This document shows, piece after piece, positions 45,522 to 54,504 of a stretch of 64,000 bases of DNA; within the stretch, counting starts at the first letter, position 1; the number at the start of each line of letters is the position of its first letter. The position numbers and the translations under genes were made by a program. This DNA comes from Levilactobacillus tongjiangensis (lineage in GTDB: Bacteria > Bacillota > Bacilli > Lactobacillales > Lactobacillaceae): positions 62,001-126,000 of the forward strand of contig NZ_RHNY01000006.1 of the NCBI RefSeq assembly GCF_003946345.1, written 5' to 3'. The notes beneath the pieces were generated by a model that ran no database searches, was not told the DNA's origin, and was given only the letters and a program-made list of their open reading frames with translations.

Positions 45522-46465
45522 TGGGGTTCCTCCTCAAGGTTAAAGGCTTCTGTCCAGGTCTCGGTGGCGCCGGCGGCTAAGAGGGCCGTTTTGACGCGTC
45601 GAGTTGTGGCTAAATCGGGGCACAGGGCAATTAAACATCCACCCATACCGCCACCGGTCAATTTAGCGCCCAGGGCGCCGTTGCTTCTGGCAACTTGGGT
45701 CAACTGGTCAAGTTCCGGCGAACTCACGCCAAGACCTTTCAACTGGGTCTGAGCGGTCGTGAGAATCTGACCGAGTTGTGTCAAATTGGGTGTGGCTAAG
45801 GCTGTACGGGCTTCGTGACTCAACTGACCCAAGGTGTCGATTTGTTGCTGAGTCTCTTGTGGAAAGGTGACCCGGCGTCGGGCAACTGCGGCGACCGCTT
45901 GGCCCGTTTGTCCCTTGATACCACTGTCGGCAATGACCAGGTAGCCCTGTAGTGTGAAGGGAATCTGCAAGGTTTCCTGGTGGGGTACGAACCAGACGGG
46001 GACGGGGGAACTGACCGTAGCGGCGTCAATACCACTGGGATTACCATGGGTAATTTTTTCGGCGATACCGGCCGTGGCGAGTAATTGTTCCCGGTTCAGC
46101 GGCCGGTCAAAGAATTGATACATGGCACGGGTAATGGCCACCGCCACGGCAGCGGAGGAGCCCATGCCACGTTCGGCAGGCAAATCGCTGGTAATGGTCA
46201 TGTTAAAAGCCTGCTCCTGACCGTCGAAGCGGTCGAGCAGGACACTGATCAATTTAGCGACGCCCGCCAGGTTTTGGCCCATTTGGGAAATGGGTCCGTC
46301 GAAATAGCGACTGTTTAGAGTTTGCCCCGTCGTGGTCGTCGTCATGACGACCGTAGTGGTGACGGAAGGCAGGGGGAGAGCGATTGCCGGCTGACCGTAG
46401 ACAACGCTGTGGTCCCCGATGAGAATAATTTTGGCATTACTTTTCCCGATAGCCGTTCTACCCAA
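45518..46465 (-). CDS. mvaK1: Mevalonate kinase
   Basis: 315 residues. GKSNAKIILIGDHSVVYGQP at 7-26, LPAERGMGSSAAVAVAIT near 101 and a C-terminal GAKLTGGGMGGC are GHMP kinase features. It phosphorylates mevalonate and opens this four-gene operon (mvaK1-mvaD-mvaK2-fni), the lactobacillar arrangement. The start appears to be TTG at 46465, with only a weak purine-rich site before it, so the exact start is less certain than the gene. Confidence 0.94.
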   Translation of the reverse strand: MGRTAIGKSNAKIILIGDHSVVYGQPAIALPLPSVTTTVVMTTTTTGQTLNSRYFDGPISQMGQNLAGVAKLISVLLDRFDGQEQAFNMTITSDLPAERGMGSSAAVAVAITRAMYQFFDRPLNREQLLATAGIAEKITHGNPSGIDAATVSSPVPVWFVPHQETLQIPFTLQGYLVIADSGIKGQTGQAVAAVARRRVTFPQETQQQIDTLGQLSHEARTALATPNLTQLGQILTTAQTQLKGLGVSSPELDQLTQVARSNGALGAKLTGGGMGGCLIALCPDLATTRRVKTALLAAGATETWTEAFNLEEEPQ

Positions 46466-46655
46466 GTTATCTCGCTCGCTTTCTTCATCGATTTTATCTA
46501 CCAGAATATCATACTCTACTGATTGCGGTTGTGCTAGTTTTGCAGATTAAAAACGTTAAAACAACGAAAAATTAACTCTTTCTATAGAAATAACACTAAC
46601 TTTTGTTGGTTAACCTTTTTAACCAATTGGTCGCATTGATTGTCGTCACTGGCCG

Positions 46656-46747
46656 CTACCGGTCACCAGGGAGGGCCCCCGCTGTAGGTTAGCTAAAAAA
46701 CACTAACCAACACCGTCGACACGGCGCGGCCCCTCCCTGGCAACTGA
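46656..46747 (+). repeat. PIR element 9 (forward copy, miniature)
   Basis: Only about 90 bp. The closing stem CACCAGGGAGGG-CC pairs with GG-CCCCTCCCTGGCA; CGCTGT and ACGGCG follow inward. The first two internal hairpins are gone; the third remains as GGTTAG-CTAAAAAACA-CTAACC followed by the CGTCGACAC motif. The inverted copy at 47170 is its likely partner. Confidence 0.8.
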
Positions 46748-46753
46748 TGGCTT

Positions 46754-47041
46754 TTGGTGGCGGGACTCAAGATTGCTCGTGTTACTTGGGCTGAAAAGCC
46801 ATCCGTTAAGGGTGGAGAGTATGACATTTTGCAGATTAGTAAGAAAAAGTTGGTTTTTGATGACAATACGCCAAGTATGACGCATTTGAAGTATAAGAAG
46901 TTGGGCAAACATTGGTATAAATTCCGTCGCTACAACGGTGAGACTCGTCGAAACCAATCAATGTCAACGATGCACTTTGTTAGTGCTCATCACGTAACTT
47001 TCAATGATTTTGGCAATCACATTAGTCTATACAAAAAGTAA
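46754..47041 (+). pseudogene. Probable truncated remnant of a secreted-protein gene between two PIR elements
   Basis: 95 codons from a TTG with no ribosome site, starting 7 bp after PIR element 9, with an in-frame stop just upstream inside the repeat edge. The translation is basic and beta-rich (GEYDILQISKKKLVF, KYKKLGKHWYKF, FGNHISLYKK) and looks like the mature part of the small exported basic proteins found at 25207 and 25700, though the similarity is weak. The signal peptide region is missing, as if lost when the repeat arrived. It could instead be a real small gene with an unusual start. Confidence 0.4.
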
Positions 47042-47169
47042 AAATAGTTTAAGACAGGTTTTGCGATATTTGGGAGCCTTGCTGTGTCTGGTGGCTAACA
47101 TTGAGGACTTTAGATTGCCCATGGCGGACATATGTTAGCCACCAGTCAAATATGAAAAAATACTATCCA

Positions 47170-47341
47170 AGGTGAAGGTGGTCAGGTACGGAGCCCGTGG
47201 TGGCCCTGTTAGGCCAAGCGGGCTACTTGGGCTTACAGGGCAAGGACGAGCTTTAAGACTCGAACTTTGAGGCTTAAAGTCGAGCCTAAAGACCGCTTCG
47301 CAGGCTTTAGGCGGTCCCACAGGCGTAGCACCTGACCACCG
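47170..47341 (-). repeat. PIR element 10 (inverted copy, divergent)
   Basis: GGTGGTCAGGTACGG-GCC pairs with GTAGCACCTGACCACC. The middle hairpin CTTTAAG...CTTAAAG again shows swapped but paired bases relative to TTTGAAG...CTTCAAA. GCGGTCCCACAGG is the inverted signature. Additional palindromes CCCTGTTAGGCC...GGCTTACAGGG (47203-47240) and CCTAAAG...CTTTAGG (47285-47311). It lies 123 bp before dinG. Confidence 0.8.
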
Positions 47342-47464
47342 AACCGGCTAACCACAACAAATCTGAATTCTAAACTAGAAATCCAGGCGTAGCGTTGGCG
47401 GCCTAAGTGGTGTATCATAGTGCCAGTTATAAACGCAAATTGTGCAGAAATTGGTGAGCATACT

Positions 47465-50305
47465 ATGGATAAAGACACGGTTTACGCGGTCGTAGATATT
47501 GAGACGACCGGAACCAGTGTGACAGATGGCGACCGCATTATCCAAATCGGGTGCGTCTTCGTCCAGCATAATAAAATCATTAATCACTTTGAAACGGACG
47601 TGAACCCCCTCAGAGAGATTCCGGCGGCGATTACCCGTCTGACGGGAATCTCGAACAAACGGGTGCGACACGCGCCGTTATTTGATGACGTGGCAGGCAC
47701 GTTGTATAGCCTATTGACCAATACGGTCTTCGTGGCGCACAACGTGAATTTTGACCTGCCCTTCATTAACGCTGAGTTCGACCGGGTGGGGTATCCTGAG
47801 CTGACGATTGCCGCGGTAGACACCGTTTCGCTGAGTCAGATTCTCTTGCCCACGGCGACCAGTTTTCGGTTGCGTGATTTGAGCGGGCTCTTTAACATCG
47901 AGCACGACAATCCACACTCCGCAGACAGTGATGCCAGTGCGACGGCCGAACTGTTCATTTTCCTCTTCCGGCGGCTGCGGGCCTTACCGCTGGTCACCCT
48001 GGAACAGATGATTCAGTTACACCCCGAACTACCGCTCCAAACGGCGGCACTTTTTGACGTGGCTAAACGGTTGAACGACCAGTCGCCCCGCAAGCTACCG
48101 GACTTTTTGTATGTGAAAAATGGGTTGGCGTTACGCAAACCGACCGCGATAGCGACGACCACCTTGGCAGCGCCTAGCAAGTACCCGAAGACTAAGAAAC
48201 AAAAACAAAAGCTGATGCCGGATAACCTAGAATGGCGTCCGGAACAAGCTAAGATGATGAATTACATTTACAACAACTACGCCGAGTCGGACCGGCATCC
48301 CGTCAAACAGATGATTGTGGAGGCACCGACCGGTATCGGGAAGAGCCTGGGGTACACGCTGCCGTTTGCCTATCTGGGTCAAACGGGCAAGCAGGTCGTG
48401 GTCAGCACGGCCACCACGCTCTTGCAGGAACAACTGCTGAACCAGACGATTCCGTTGCTTAAACAGATCGTGCCGTTCACTGTTAACGCAGTCTTAGTTA
48501 AAGGGAGTCGCCACTACCTGGACCTCCAACGCTTCGCGACCACGTTAAAGGTGGCCGAGACGTCCAAGCAGACGCAACTGTTAAAATTACGATTGCTAGT
48601 CTGGTTGACCATGACGACGACTGGTGACTTAGATGAGCTCCACCTGGCAACTTACCGAGCACCATACTTTCAAGAAATCGTGCACGAGGGGTCGGTGACG
48701 ACGGATAATCCGTTCTTCGAGGACGACTTTATTCGGCGCCGGGACCAGCGGATGGCGCAGGCGCAATTTATTATCGTGAACCACGCTTATCTGAGTGAAC
48801 ATGCTTTAGATCTGGGTGAACGGTTGCATCAGCCTTATCTGATCGTGGATGAGGCCCAACACCTGCCTGATAGCACGCTCAAGCAGCGGCGCACGCAGGT
48901 GAAGTTTGCCCAATTGATCAATGAATTGCACCACATTCAACGCGATATCAGTCGTGAAATTGGTCCCAGTCTATTGCAGCTCTTTGCCGACAATCGGGGA
49001 GCTACCGCGACCCTGAATCAGATGTTAGCCACCAGCGCGGCGCTGGAAAACCAGTTGACGGCGCTGATTGAGCGGTTGTTCCTCCGTTTTTTGGCTAGCA
49101 AACGCTTAAATAATCACAATCAGATCATTGAAGAATTGATTCCGGCCCAGGACCTAGCCGCCGAATTATCGCGTGGTGATGTTGCCAGCAAGGCCGCCAA
49201 CACCACGAACGACCTCTTGGCCGAGTTGGGCAGTTTACGCCAACGGTTCGATCAACAACACGAACAATTTGTCGCCTCTGAACGTTACCTGTTTGAGCAG
49301 GTCGACACCCGGATTCACTTATTTGATGACCAAATGGCCCGCTTATTGACCATCTTTCAACAGGTGGCCGATCAGGCGCCAGCCAGTCTCTTTTGGTTAA
49401 CGATCAACCACGTGGGTGACCGCAACAGCCTGCAAATGGCCAGCGGGTTACTCGCCACCGAAGGATTCTTACGGCAACACCTGTACGCTGGTTTTCAGCC
49501 CGTCTTACTTACGGGAGCCACGCTCTTTTCGTCTGGCCGTTCCCAGTACGTCCTGGACCAATTCGACCTCGACCGAGAAACGACCGCGACGCACCGCATG
49601 CGGTCGAGCTTCGATTACGCCAATCAAGCGGAGCTTTTTGTGGCCGATTCTGGTCCGAACTTATCACGGGTGGCGCCGGCAGATTACATCACGTACCTGG
49701 CAGCCGCCATTTCCCAAATTGCTGGCGCGGTGAACAAACAGACGCTAGTTCTATTCAACTCCTTAAGTGTGATCGAACAGGTTTATCAACAGCTGGTCAA
49801 ACAGCCGGAATTTGCTAAACGTGAGATCTTTGCGCAGGGCATCAGTGGCAGTAAGGAACGAATTGCAAAACGTTTTGCAACCAGTCATGGCGCCATCTTG
49901 TTAGGAGCAGCTAGTTTCTGGGAGGGCATCGACCTACCGGAAGAACAGCTGGAACTCTTGATTGTGACGCGGCTACCGTTTGATTCGCCGGACCGGGTAT
50001 TTGTAAAGGCCAATTACGCGCGGTTAGAGGCCGCTGGCAAGAATCCGTTCTACAATGCGGCCTTGCCCGCCACCACGCTCAAACTGCGGCAGGGCATCGG
50101 GCGACTGATTCGGACGCCACACGACCGCGGGGCGATTGTTATCCTAGATCAGCGGTTGATTGAAAAGACGTACGGTAAGAGCATTTTGCGGGCGTTACCA
50201 ACCGACCTGAATCAAACGACCGGAGACGTGGGCGAAATTGCTCAAGGTTTACTTAATTTTTTCGAAAATCAACCGGACGACCCGGTGACACCACCGGAAG
50301 TCTGA
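47465..50305 (+). CDS. dinG: DinG-family helicase with N-terminal exonuclease domain
   Basis: 946 residues from the ATG at 47465, where GGTGAG lies 9 nt upstream; an in-frame earlier start has no such site. The DnaQ-like 3'-5' exonuclease domain (about 1-170) shows VVDIETTGTSVTDGDRIIQI and AHNVNFDLPF. The XPD-like helicase core shows APTGIGKSLGYTLP (Walker A), VDEAQHLPD and LLGAASFWEGIDLPEE. This exonuclease-helicase fusion is usual in Firmicutes; it is thought to act on recombination and replication-fork structures. Confidence 0.94.
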   Translation: MDKDTVYAVVDIETTGTSVTDGDRIIQIGCVFVQHNKIINHFETDVNPLREIPAAITRLTGISNKRVRHAPLFDDVAGTLYSLLTNTVFVAHNVNFDLPFINAEFDRVGYPELTIAAVDTVSLSQILLPTATSFRLRDLSGLFNIEHDNPHSADSDASATAELFIFLFRRLRALPLVTLEQMIQLHPELPLQTAALFDVAKRLNDQSPRKLPDFLYVKNGLALRKPTAIATTTLAAPSKYPKTKKQKQKLMPDNLEWRPEQAKMMNYIYNNYAESDRHPVKQMIVEAPTGIGKSLGYTLPFAYLGQTGKQVVVSTATTLLQEQLLNQTIPLLKQIVPFTVNAVLVKGSRHYLDLQRFATTLKVAETSKQTQLLKLRLLVWLTMTTTGDLDELHLATYRAPYFQEIVHEGSVTTDNPFFEDDFIRRRDQRMAQAQFIIVNHAYLSEHALDLGERLHQPYLIVDEAQHLPDSTLKQRRTQVKFAQLINELHHIQRDISREIGPSLLQLFADNRGATATLNQMLATSAALENQLTALIERLFLRFLASKRLNNHNQIIEELIPAQDLAAELSRGDVASKAANTTNDLLAELGSLRQRFDQQHEQFVASERYLFEQVDTRIHLFDDQMARLLTIFQQVADQAPASLFWLTINHVGDRNSLQMASGLLATEGFLRQHLYAGFQPVLLTGATLFSSGRSQYVLDQFDLDRETTATHRMRSSFDYANQAELFVADSGPNLSRVAPADYITYLAAAISQIAGAVNKQTLVLFNSLSVIEQVYQQLVKQPEFAKREIFAQGISGSKERIAKRFATSHGAILLGAASFWEGIDLPEEQLELLIVTRLPFDSPDRVFVKANYARLEAAGKNPFYNAALPATTLKLRQGIGRLIRTPHDRGAIVILDQRLIEKTYGKSILRALPTDLNQTTGDVGEIAQGLLNFFENQPDDPVTPPEV

Positions 50306-50354
50306 TATAATTGGGAAAGATTGAATTTTGACAAGGGAGTACGATGGTAAATTG

Positions 50355-50858
50355 ATGAGACAACAGTATCAGCGGCGTCAGCGACCGCATCATTGGGTCT
50401 TGCTGAGTGTCTTAATCGTGATTTTGGCATTGCTGATCAGTGGTGCGTACGTCATTAATAAGGCAACTAAGCCGCTTAGTCAGCAACAGGCGCGGGCCGA
50501 AACGGTCGCGAAAAAGTCTGGGCATTTGACCAGCGTCAATAACTTCTACTGGACGAACTTAGATACGACCTACTACACGGTTGCTGGCACGAACAAGGCC
50601 AAACAGGCCGTTTATGCCATTGTACCCAAGTCGGGGAAGAACGTTACCGTTTTGAAGCAGAGTGCTGGGATGTCCCGGAACACGGCCTTAAAGCAAGCTT
50701 GGCAACGTAACCCGAAGAAGGTGCTTTCTGCCGCACTGTGCTTGTTTAACGGCAAGCCAGCTTGGCAAGTGAGTTACCTGAATAAGAGTGGGGAACTCTG
50801 CTACCTCACGTTCCAGTACAGTAATGGCAAAGTTTTACAACAAATCGCGAATATTTAA
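50355..50858 (+). CDS. ypmB: YpmB-like membrane-anchored PepSY protein
   Basis: 167 residues from the ATG at 50355; TTG at 50352 or 50328 are alternatives, as GGGAG lies at 50335-50339. One N-terminal membrane helix (about 14-36 in this numbering) and an extracellular part of about 130 residues with a PepSY-like ending (KPAWQVSYLNKSGELCYLTF). Its position between dinG and the aminotransferase is the Bacillus ypmB position. Molecular function unknown. Confidence 0.8.
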   Translation: MRQQYQRRQRPHHWVLLSVLIVILALLISGAYVINKATKPLSQQQARAETVAKKSGHLTSVNNFYWTNLDTTYYTVAGTNKAKQAVYAIVPKSGKNVTVLKQSAGMSRNTALKQAWQRNPKKVLSAALCLFNGKPAWQVSYLNKSGELCYLTFQYSNGKVLQQIANI

Positions 50859-50880
50859 GGGTCAAAAAGGAGGGTGGCGC

Positions 50881-52059
50881 ATGCAACTTTCACAACGTGC
50901 ATTAGCCGTCAAGCCATCGGCAACGTTAAAGACGTCGCAACAGGCGCAGGAGCTACAGGCACAGGGAATTGATGTTATCAACTTAGGATTGGGTCAACCG
51001 GACTTTGATACGCCGACCAGCATTAAAGAGGCCGCGGTCACGGCGATTCGGGCCAACGAAGTGGATAGTTATACGGCAACGGCGGGGATTCTGCCACTGC
51101 GTCAGGCGATTGCAGATTCTTTAGCAACCAAGCAGGGCGTACAGGTGTTGCCGAATCAGGTCGTGGTCACGACGGGCGCTAAAATGGCGCTCTACACCTT
51201 GTTCCAAGTTATCCTGAATCCTGGGGATGACGTGTTGTTGCCAGCACCATACTGGGTCAGTTACAGTGAACAGGTGAAGCTGGCGGGTGGGCATCCAATC
51301 GAGGTTGCCCCGAGTGCTTCACTCAAGGTAACGCCAGAACAACTTGATGCCGCTGTCACCCCAACGACGCAGGCCATTGTGCTGAACTCGCCTCAGAATC
51401 CGAGTGGTATCGTCTATTCTAAGGCCGAGCTACAAGCGATTGGGGATTGGGCGGTTCGTCACGACCTGCTCGTGGTTGCCGATGAAATATACGGCGATCT
51501 GGTCTATGACGAACAGGCACCAGCACCGTCGATGTTGACCTTGGGTACCGAAGTGGCCGAACACACCGTCTTGGTCAACGGCGTTTCTAAGACGTACGCG
51601 ATGACCGGTTGGCGGATTGGTTACACGGTAGCCAACCAACAGATTACGACGGCGATGAAGAACGTGTTGTCCCACATGACGGGTAACGCCGCAGCGGTCA
51701 GTCAGGCGGCGGCCCTAGCAGCCTTAACTGGTGATCAAACGCCAGTGGGGCAAATGAACGCAGCCTTTAAGCAGCGACTCGATTTGGTCTACCCATTGTT
51801 GGCGGCCATTCCAGGTTTTAGCCTGCCACAGAAGCCGCAGGGGGCGTTTTACCTCTTTCCAGATGTCAGTGAAGCAATGGCTATGAAGGGCTTCCAGACG
51901 ACCGATGAGTTTGTGTCGGCAGTCTTAAATGTGGCGCACGTAGCCGTGGTCACCGGGGAAGCGTTTGGCCTGCCCCAACACATTCGGTTGAGCTACGCCA
52001 CCGACTCGGAGAAACTCCGGACGGCAATGGCACGACTAAGCCAATTTATGGAAACATAA
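50881..52059 (+). CDS. aspB: Pyridoxal-phosphate aminotransferase, aspartate type
   Basis: 392 residues from the ATG at 50881 (AAAGGAGG 8 nt upstream). Class I fold: NLGLGQPDFDTP, LNSPQNPSGIVYSK, VADEIYGDLVYD and the PLP lysine in NGVSKTYAMTGWRIGY (about 222-237). It transfers amino groups between aspartate or related amino acids and 2-oxo acids. Order ypmB-aspB-dnaD is conserved in Bacilli. Confidence 0.93.
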   Translation: MQLSQRALAVKPSATLKTSQQAQELQAQGIDVINLGLGQPDFDTPTSIKEAAVTAIRANEVDSYTATAGILPLRQAIADSLATKQGVQVLPNQVVVTTGAKMALYTLFQVILNPGDDVLLPAPYWVSYSEQVKLAGGHPIEVAPSASLKVTPEQLDAAVTPTTQAIVLNSPQNPSGIVYSKAELQAIGDWAVRHDLLVVADEIYGDLVYDEQAPAPSMLTLGTEVAEHTVLVNGVSKTYAMTGWRIGYTVANQQITTAMKNVLSHMTGNAAAVSQAAALAALTGDQTPVGQMNAAFKQRLDLVYPLLAAIPGFSLPQKPQGAFYLFPDVSEAMAMKGFQTTDEFVSAVLNVAHVAVVTGEAFGLPQHIRLSYATDSEKLRTAMARLSQFMET

Positions 52060-52075
52060 TTAAATGAGTTTTAGG

Positions 52076-52112
52076 GAGAGACTGGGGAAAAACTCCCAGT
52101 CTCGTTTTTTCT
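52076..52112 (+). terminator. Terminator after aspB
   Basis: GAGACTGGG pairs with CCCAGTCTC around GAAAAACT, followed by GTTTTTT. Confidence 0.85.
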
Positions 52113-52151
52113 CTAAGGCTGGAAACCCTTTTGAGGAGGATACGGAAGCTT

Positions 52152-52853
52152 ATGGATGAATTTATACAGCGGTACGTTGCGGCTGGTCAGACCAGCTTAG
52201 CGAATTACCTGCTCGACCACTTTAGAGAAGTGGGGATGACCACCGACCAGCTCTTGATCTACCTGCAATTGCGCCGCTACATGGACCAGGGCACGTCACT
52301 GCCCGATGCGGACGAGATTGCGGCCCACCTGGGCTGGGATAAGCAGCGGGTCTACCAGCTGTTACATGAGATGATCAGTCATAAATTAATGACGATTACG
52401 ACCGTGACCGATAGTCAGGGACAGAAGCAAGATGCCTACGATTTCCGCTTGTTGACGGAGCGGTTGAGTCAGCTCGCCGTTCAGGAAACGCATCAAGAAG
52501 TGAAGCAAGCGGCGACCAATGAACGGTCCACAGTTTTCAACGCCATTGAGCGGGAATTTGGCCGGCCCTTGTCACCCCTGGAGATGGAAAGTATTAGTGA
52601 CTGGTTAGACAAGGACAACTATAAGCCAGAGTTGATTCAGTTGGCCTTAAAGGAGGCTGTGTTGAGTCAGGCGTACAGCTTGAAGTACATGGATCGCATC
52701 CTGTTGAGCTGGGAGAAGAAGCACCTGACCACGGCCGTGCAGGTTCAAAAGGAACGGGAACGCCAAGAACCGCGGCACGCGGCTAAGCCAACCAATCAAC
52801 CGGGTGGCAGTGATATTCCAGATGTTCCCATCTTTAAGCTAACGGACAACTAG
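52152..52853 (+). CDS. dnaD: DnaD-family replication initiation protein
   Basis: 233 residues from the ATG at 52152; GAGGAGG lies about 13 nt upstream, a little far. An N-terminal winged helix (about 1-95), then the DnaB2/DnaD C-terminal domain (about 125-200) with LSPLEMESISDWLDKDNYKP and a YMDRILLSWEK ending. It helps load the replicative helicase at origins and restart sites. Confidence 0.92.
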   Translation: MDEFIQRYVAAGQTSLANYLLDHFREVGMTTDQLLIYLQLRRYMDQGTSLPDADEIAAHLGWDKQRVYQLLHEMISHKLMTITTVTDSQGQKQDAYDFRLLTERLSQLAVQETHQEVKQAATNERSTVFNAIEREFGRPLSPLEMESISDWLDKDNYKPELIQLALKEAVLSQAYSLKYMDRILLSWEKKHLTTAVQVQKERERQEPRHAAKPTNQPGGSDIPDVPIFKLTDN

Positions 52854-52888
52854 GGTTAACCTGTAATTTATGGTGGAAGCTGTCGTTC

Positions 52889-53057
52889 TCCGGTGGTCAG
52901 AGGCGGTGCCTGCTGTGGGGACGCTTCAGCCGAAAGGCGGGCCTCCCGCTCGTTTTGAAGCCAGGAAGTTCACCTGTCTTCAAAAGCGCCATGGCCTAAG
53001 CTAGAAAATCACTAGCTAACGCCATTTTCACAGCTGGCACCACCTCTTTGGCCTGAC
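52889..53057 (+). repeat. PIR element 11 (forward copy)
   Basis: GGTCAGAGGCGGTGCCTGCTGTG pairs with CACAGCTGGCACCACCTCT and, after a TTG bulge, GCCTGAC. Signature GTGGGGACGCTTCAGCC. Middle hairpin TTTGAAGCCAGG...CTGTCTTCAAA. Right hairpin AGCTAG...CTAGCT. It starts 35 bp after the dnaD stop. First member of a three-element cluster. Confidence 0.85.
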
Positions 53058-53069
53058 TTTCGCCTTACC

Positions 53070-53215
53070 GGCCGCCAGATATGGGCTGGAACGGTGCGGA
53101 CACAACTTGAAGCCTCGAAAGTGCCGAGTCTCCAAGCTTGGTCTTCTGCTAAGCCAGTAGGGAAAACACCTACTGACAAAGTAGAACGACGCGCCTGAGC
53201 CCATATCTGGCGGCC
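53070..53215 (+). repeat. PIR element 12 (nested, different arms)
   Basis: A perfect 18-bp inverted repeat, GGCCGCCAGATATGGGCT at 53070-53087 against its complement at 53198-53215. The interior repeats the family plan: ACTTGAAGCCTCG...AGTCTCCAAGCT as in element 1 and a CAGTAGG...CCTACTG hairpin. It sits between elements 11 and 13. Confidence 0.85.
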
Positions 53216-53323
53216 TCTCGGCTTATACAGTATTTTAATAATCGAGTAGTATCGGCTAGCCCCTGTGAGTGGTATGAGTAGATATTTCAGTATCGCTTGG
53301 AATAGGTTAAAACGCAATCAGAG

Positions 53324-53497
53324 CTGGAGGTGGCTAGGGAGGAGCCGGCCGTGAAGGTGGTGTTAACTGGTGTTTTGTGCCAGTTTACAGCACGGGCGAC
53401 TTTGAAGACACGGGTTTTGCGTGGCTTCAAATCGAGCGAGAAGCCCGTTCTTTGGCTGAAGCGTCCCCACAGCAGGGGACCTCCCTGGCTGCCGGAG
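53324..53497 (-). repeat. PIR element 13 (inverted copy)
   Basis: It starts CTGGAGGTGGCTAGGGAGG and ends CCTCCCTGGCTGCCGGAG. Plus-strand TGAAGCGTCCCCACAGCAGG is the inverted signature. Middle hairpin TTTGAAGACACG...CGTGGCTTCAAA. A GTTAACTGG...CCAGTTTAC hairpin lies near 53362-53389. It closes the cluster opened by element 11. Confidence 0.85.
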
Positions 53498-53550
53498 TGC
53501 GGTCCACGTACACTATCAATATACAAACTAAATACAAACTAATTCTATGA

Positions 53551-53585
53551 AAAAACGCTAGAAGCAGCCGTTTCTAGCGTTTTTA
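53551..53585. terminator. Bidirectional terminator next to the MerR gene
   Basis: AAAAACGCTAGAA pairs with TTTCTAGCGTTTTT around GCAGCCG. It serves the minus-strand MerR gene; T-runs occur on both strands. Confidence 0.85.
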
Positions 53586-53602
53586 CGTCGATAGTTAGTA
53601 AT

Positions 53603-54409
53603 TTACTGTACCTGATACTGTAACCGCACCAGTTTGGACGCACCCTTACTGGTAAAGTTTTCACCGAGATTCATCTGCCACATTTGATCAGTGATCTGCA
53701 GGTGATGGTCGTCGATGTATTCAGCGAGAATCTGTAGCGCAATACAGATGTTCTTGGTGTCGTTGGTGGTGTCGATTGAAACGAACTGGCCCGCTGGCTT
53801 TTTGATCAAGGGCAGGTCACCGGTGTTGGTTCGTGCGGAGACTGCCTTCAAAATACAAAATGAAGCAGTGGGGTACCCGTTAGCACTACTATCGGGTAAC
53901 TGGGTCAAGAAGCCTGAGTCACGTTGATTCACGAGATTGATTTTTCCCAGTTGTTCGTAGAAGTCGGTATAAATTTCGGCAATTTCTTCCTCGGTGCAGG
54001 CGACCGATTGGCGGGACCGGCAAAACAGGCTCGCTTGACCCGTGACGATTTTAGGCAGATTCTTGGTGGGGACTGCGGTCGTTTCGGGTTGTTTGAACCG
54101 AGTTGTGAGGGTCTCCTTCAGTAGGGTCAAATTATCGAGTTGGTCGTTGATTTCGGCCAAGATGCTTTGTAAGTCAGTGTCCAGTGAGTCGCCGTTGGTT
54201 GTGTCGGTTAACGCTTTGATTTGGGCAATGGGGAGTCCCAGTCGCCGTAACTGGAGAATAAAGGTTAATTTATACAACTGGTCGTAGTCGTAGTAGCGGT
54301 AACCGTTGTCCGCGACTTTTTTAGGCTTGAAGAGATTTTTTTCATCGTAGAACAGGAGTGTTCGCCGGGTGGTCCCGGATAATTTGGCAAAATTTTGAAT
54401 CGTTAGCAT
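53603..54409 (-). CDS. MerR family transcriptional regulator
   Basis: 268 residues from the ATG at 54409 (GAGGGGA upstream; a TTG one codon earlier is possible). The winged-helix MerR domain is at 1-70 (IQNFAKLSGTTRRTLLFYDE, NGYRYYDYDQLYKL). A coiled-coil dimerisation helix (about 75-120) and a ligand-binding domain of the GyrI/effector type (about 125-268) follow. It probably senses a small organic compound. It is divergent from the oxidoreductase gene, 95 bp away, whose promoter has the 19-bp spacer typical of MerR control. Confidence 0.88.
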   Translation of the reverse strand: MLTIQNFAKLSGTTRRTLLFYDEKNLFKPKKVADNGYRYYDYDQLYKLTFILQLRRLGLPIAQIKALTDTTNGDSLDTDLQSILAEINDQLDNLTLLKETLTTRFKQPETTAVPTKNLPKIVTGQASLFCRSRQSVACTEEEIAEIYTDFYEQLGKINLVNQRDSGFLTQLPDSSANGYPTASFCILKAVSARTNTGDLPLIKKPAGQFVSIDTTNDTKNICIALQILAEYIDDHHLQITDQMWQMNLGENFTSKGASKLVRLQYQVQ

Positions 54410-54428
54410 CAAATTCCCCTCTCATGGC

Positions 54429-54459
54429 TTGACTGTTCCGTTACGTTATACTTTATACT
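54429..54459 (+). promoter_or_regulatory. MerR-type promoter of the oxidoreductase gene
   Basis: TTGACT (54429-54434) and TATACT (54454-54459) are 19 nt apart, the long spacer that MerR activators twist into use. A second TATACT at 54447 has only 12 nt and would not work. I do not see a convincing dyad by eye. Confidence 0.55.
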
Positions 54460-54504
54460 GATGCTGTTGATTAAGCAAATAGCTAAATGAGTGGAGGAAA
54501 AATA

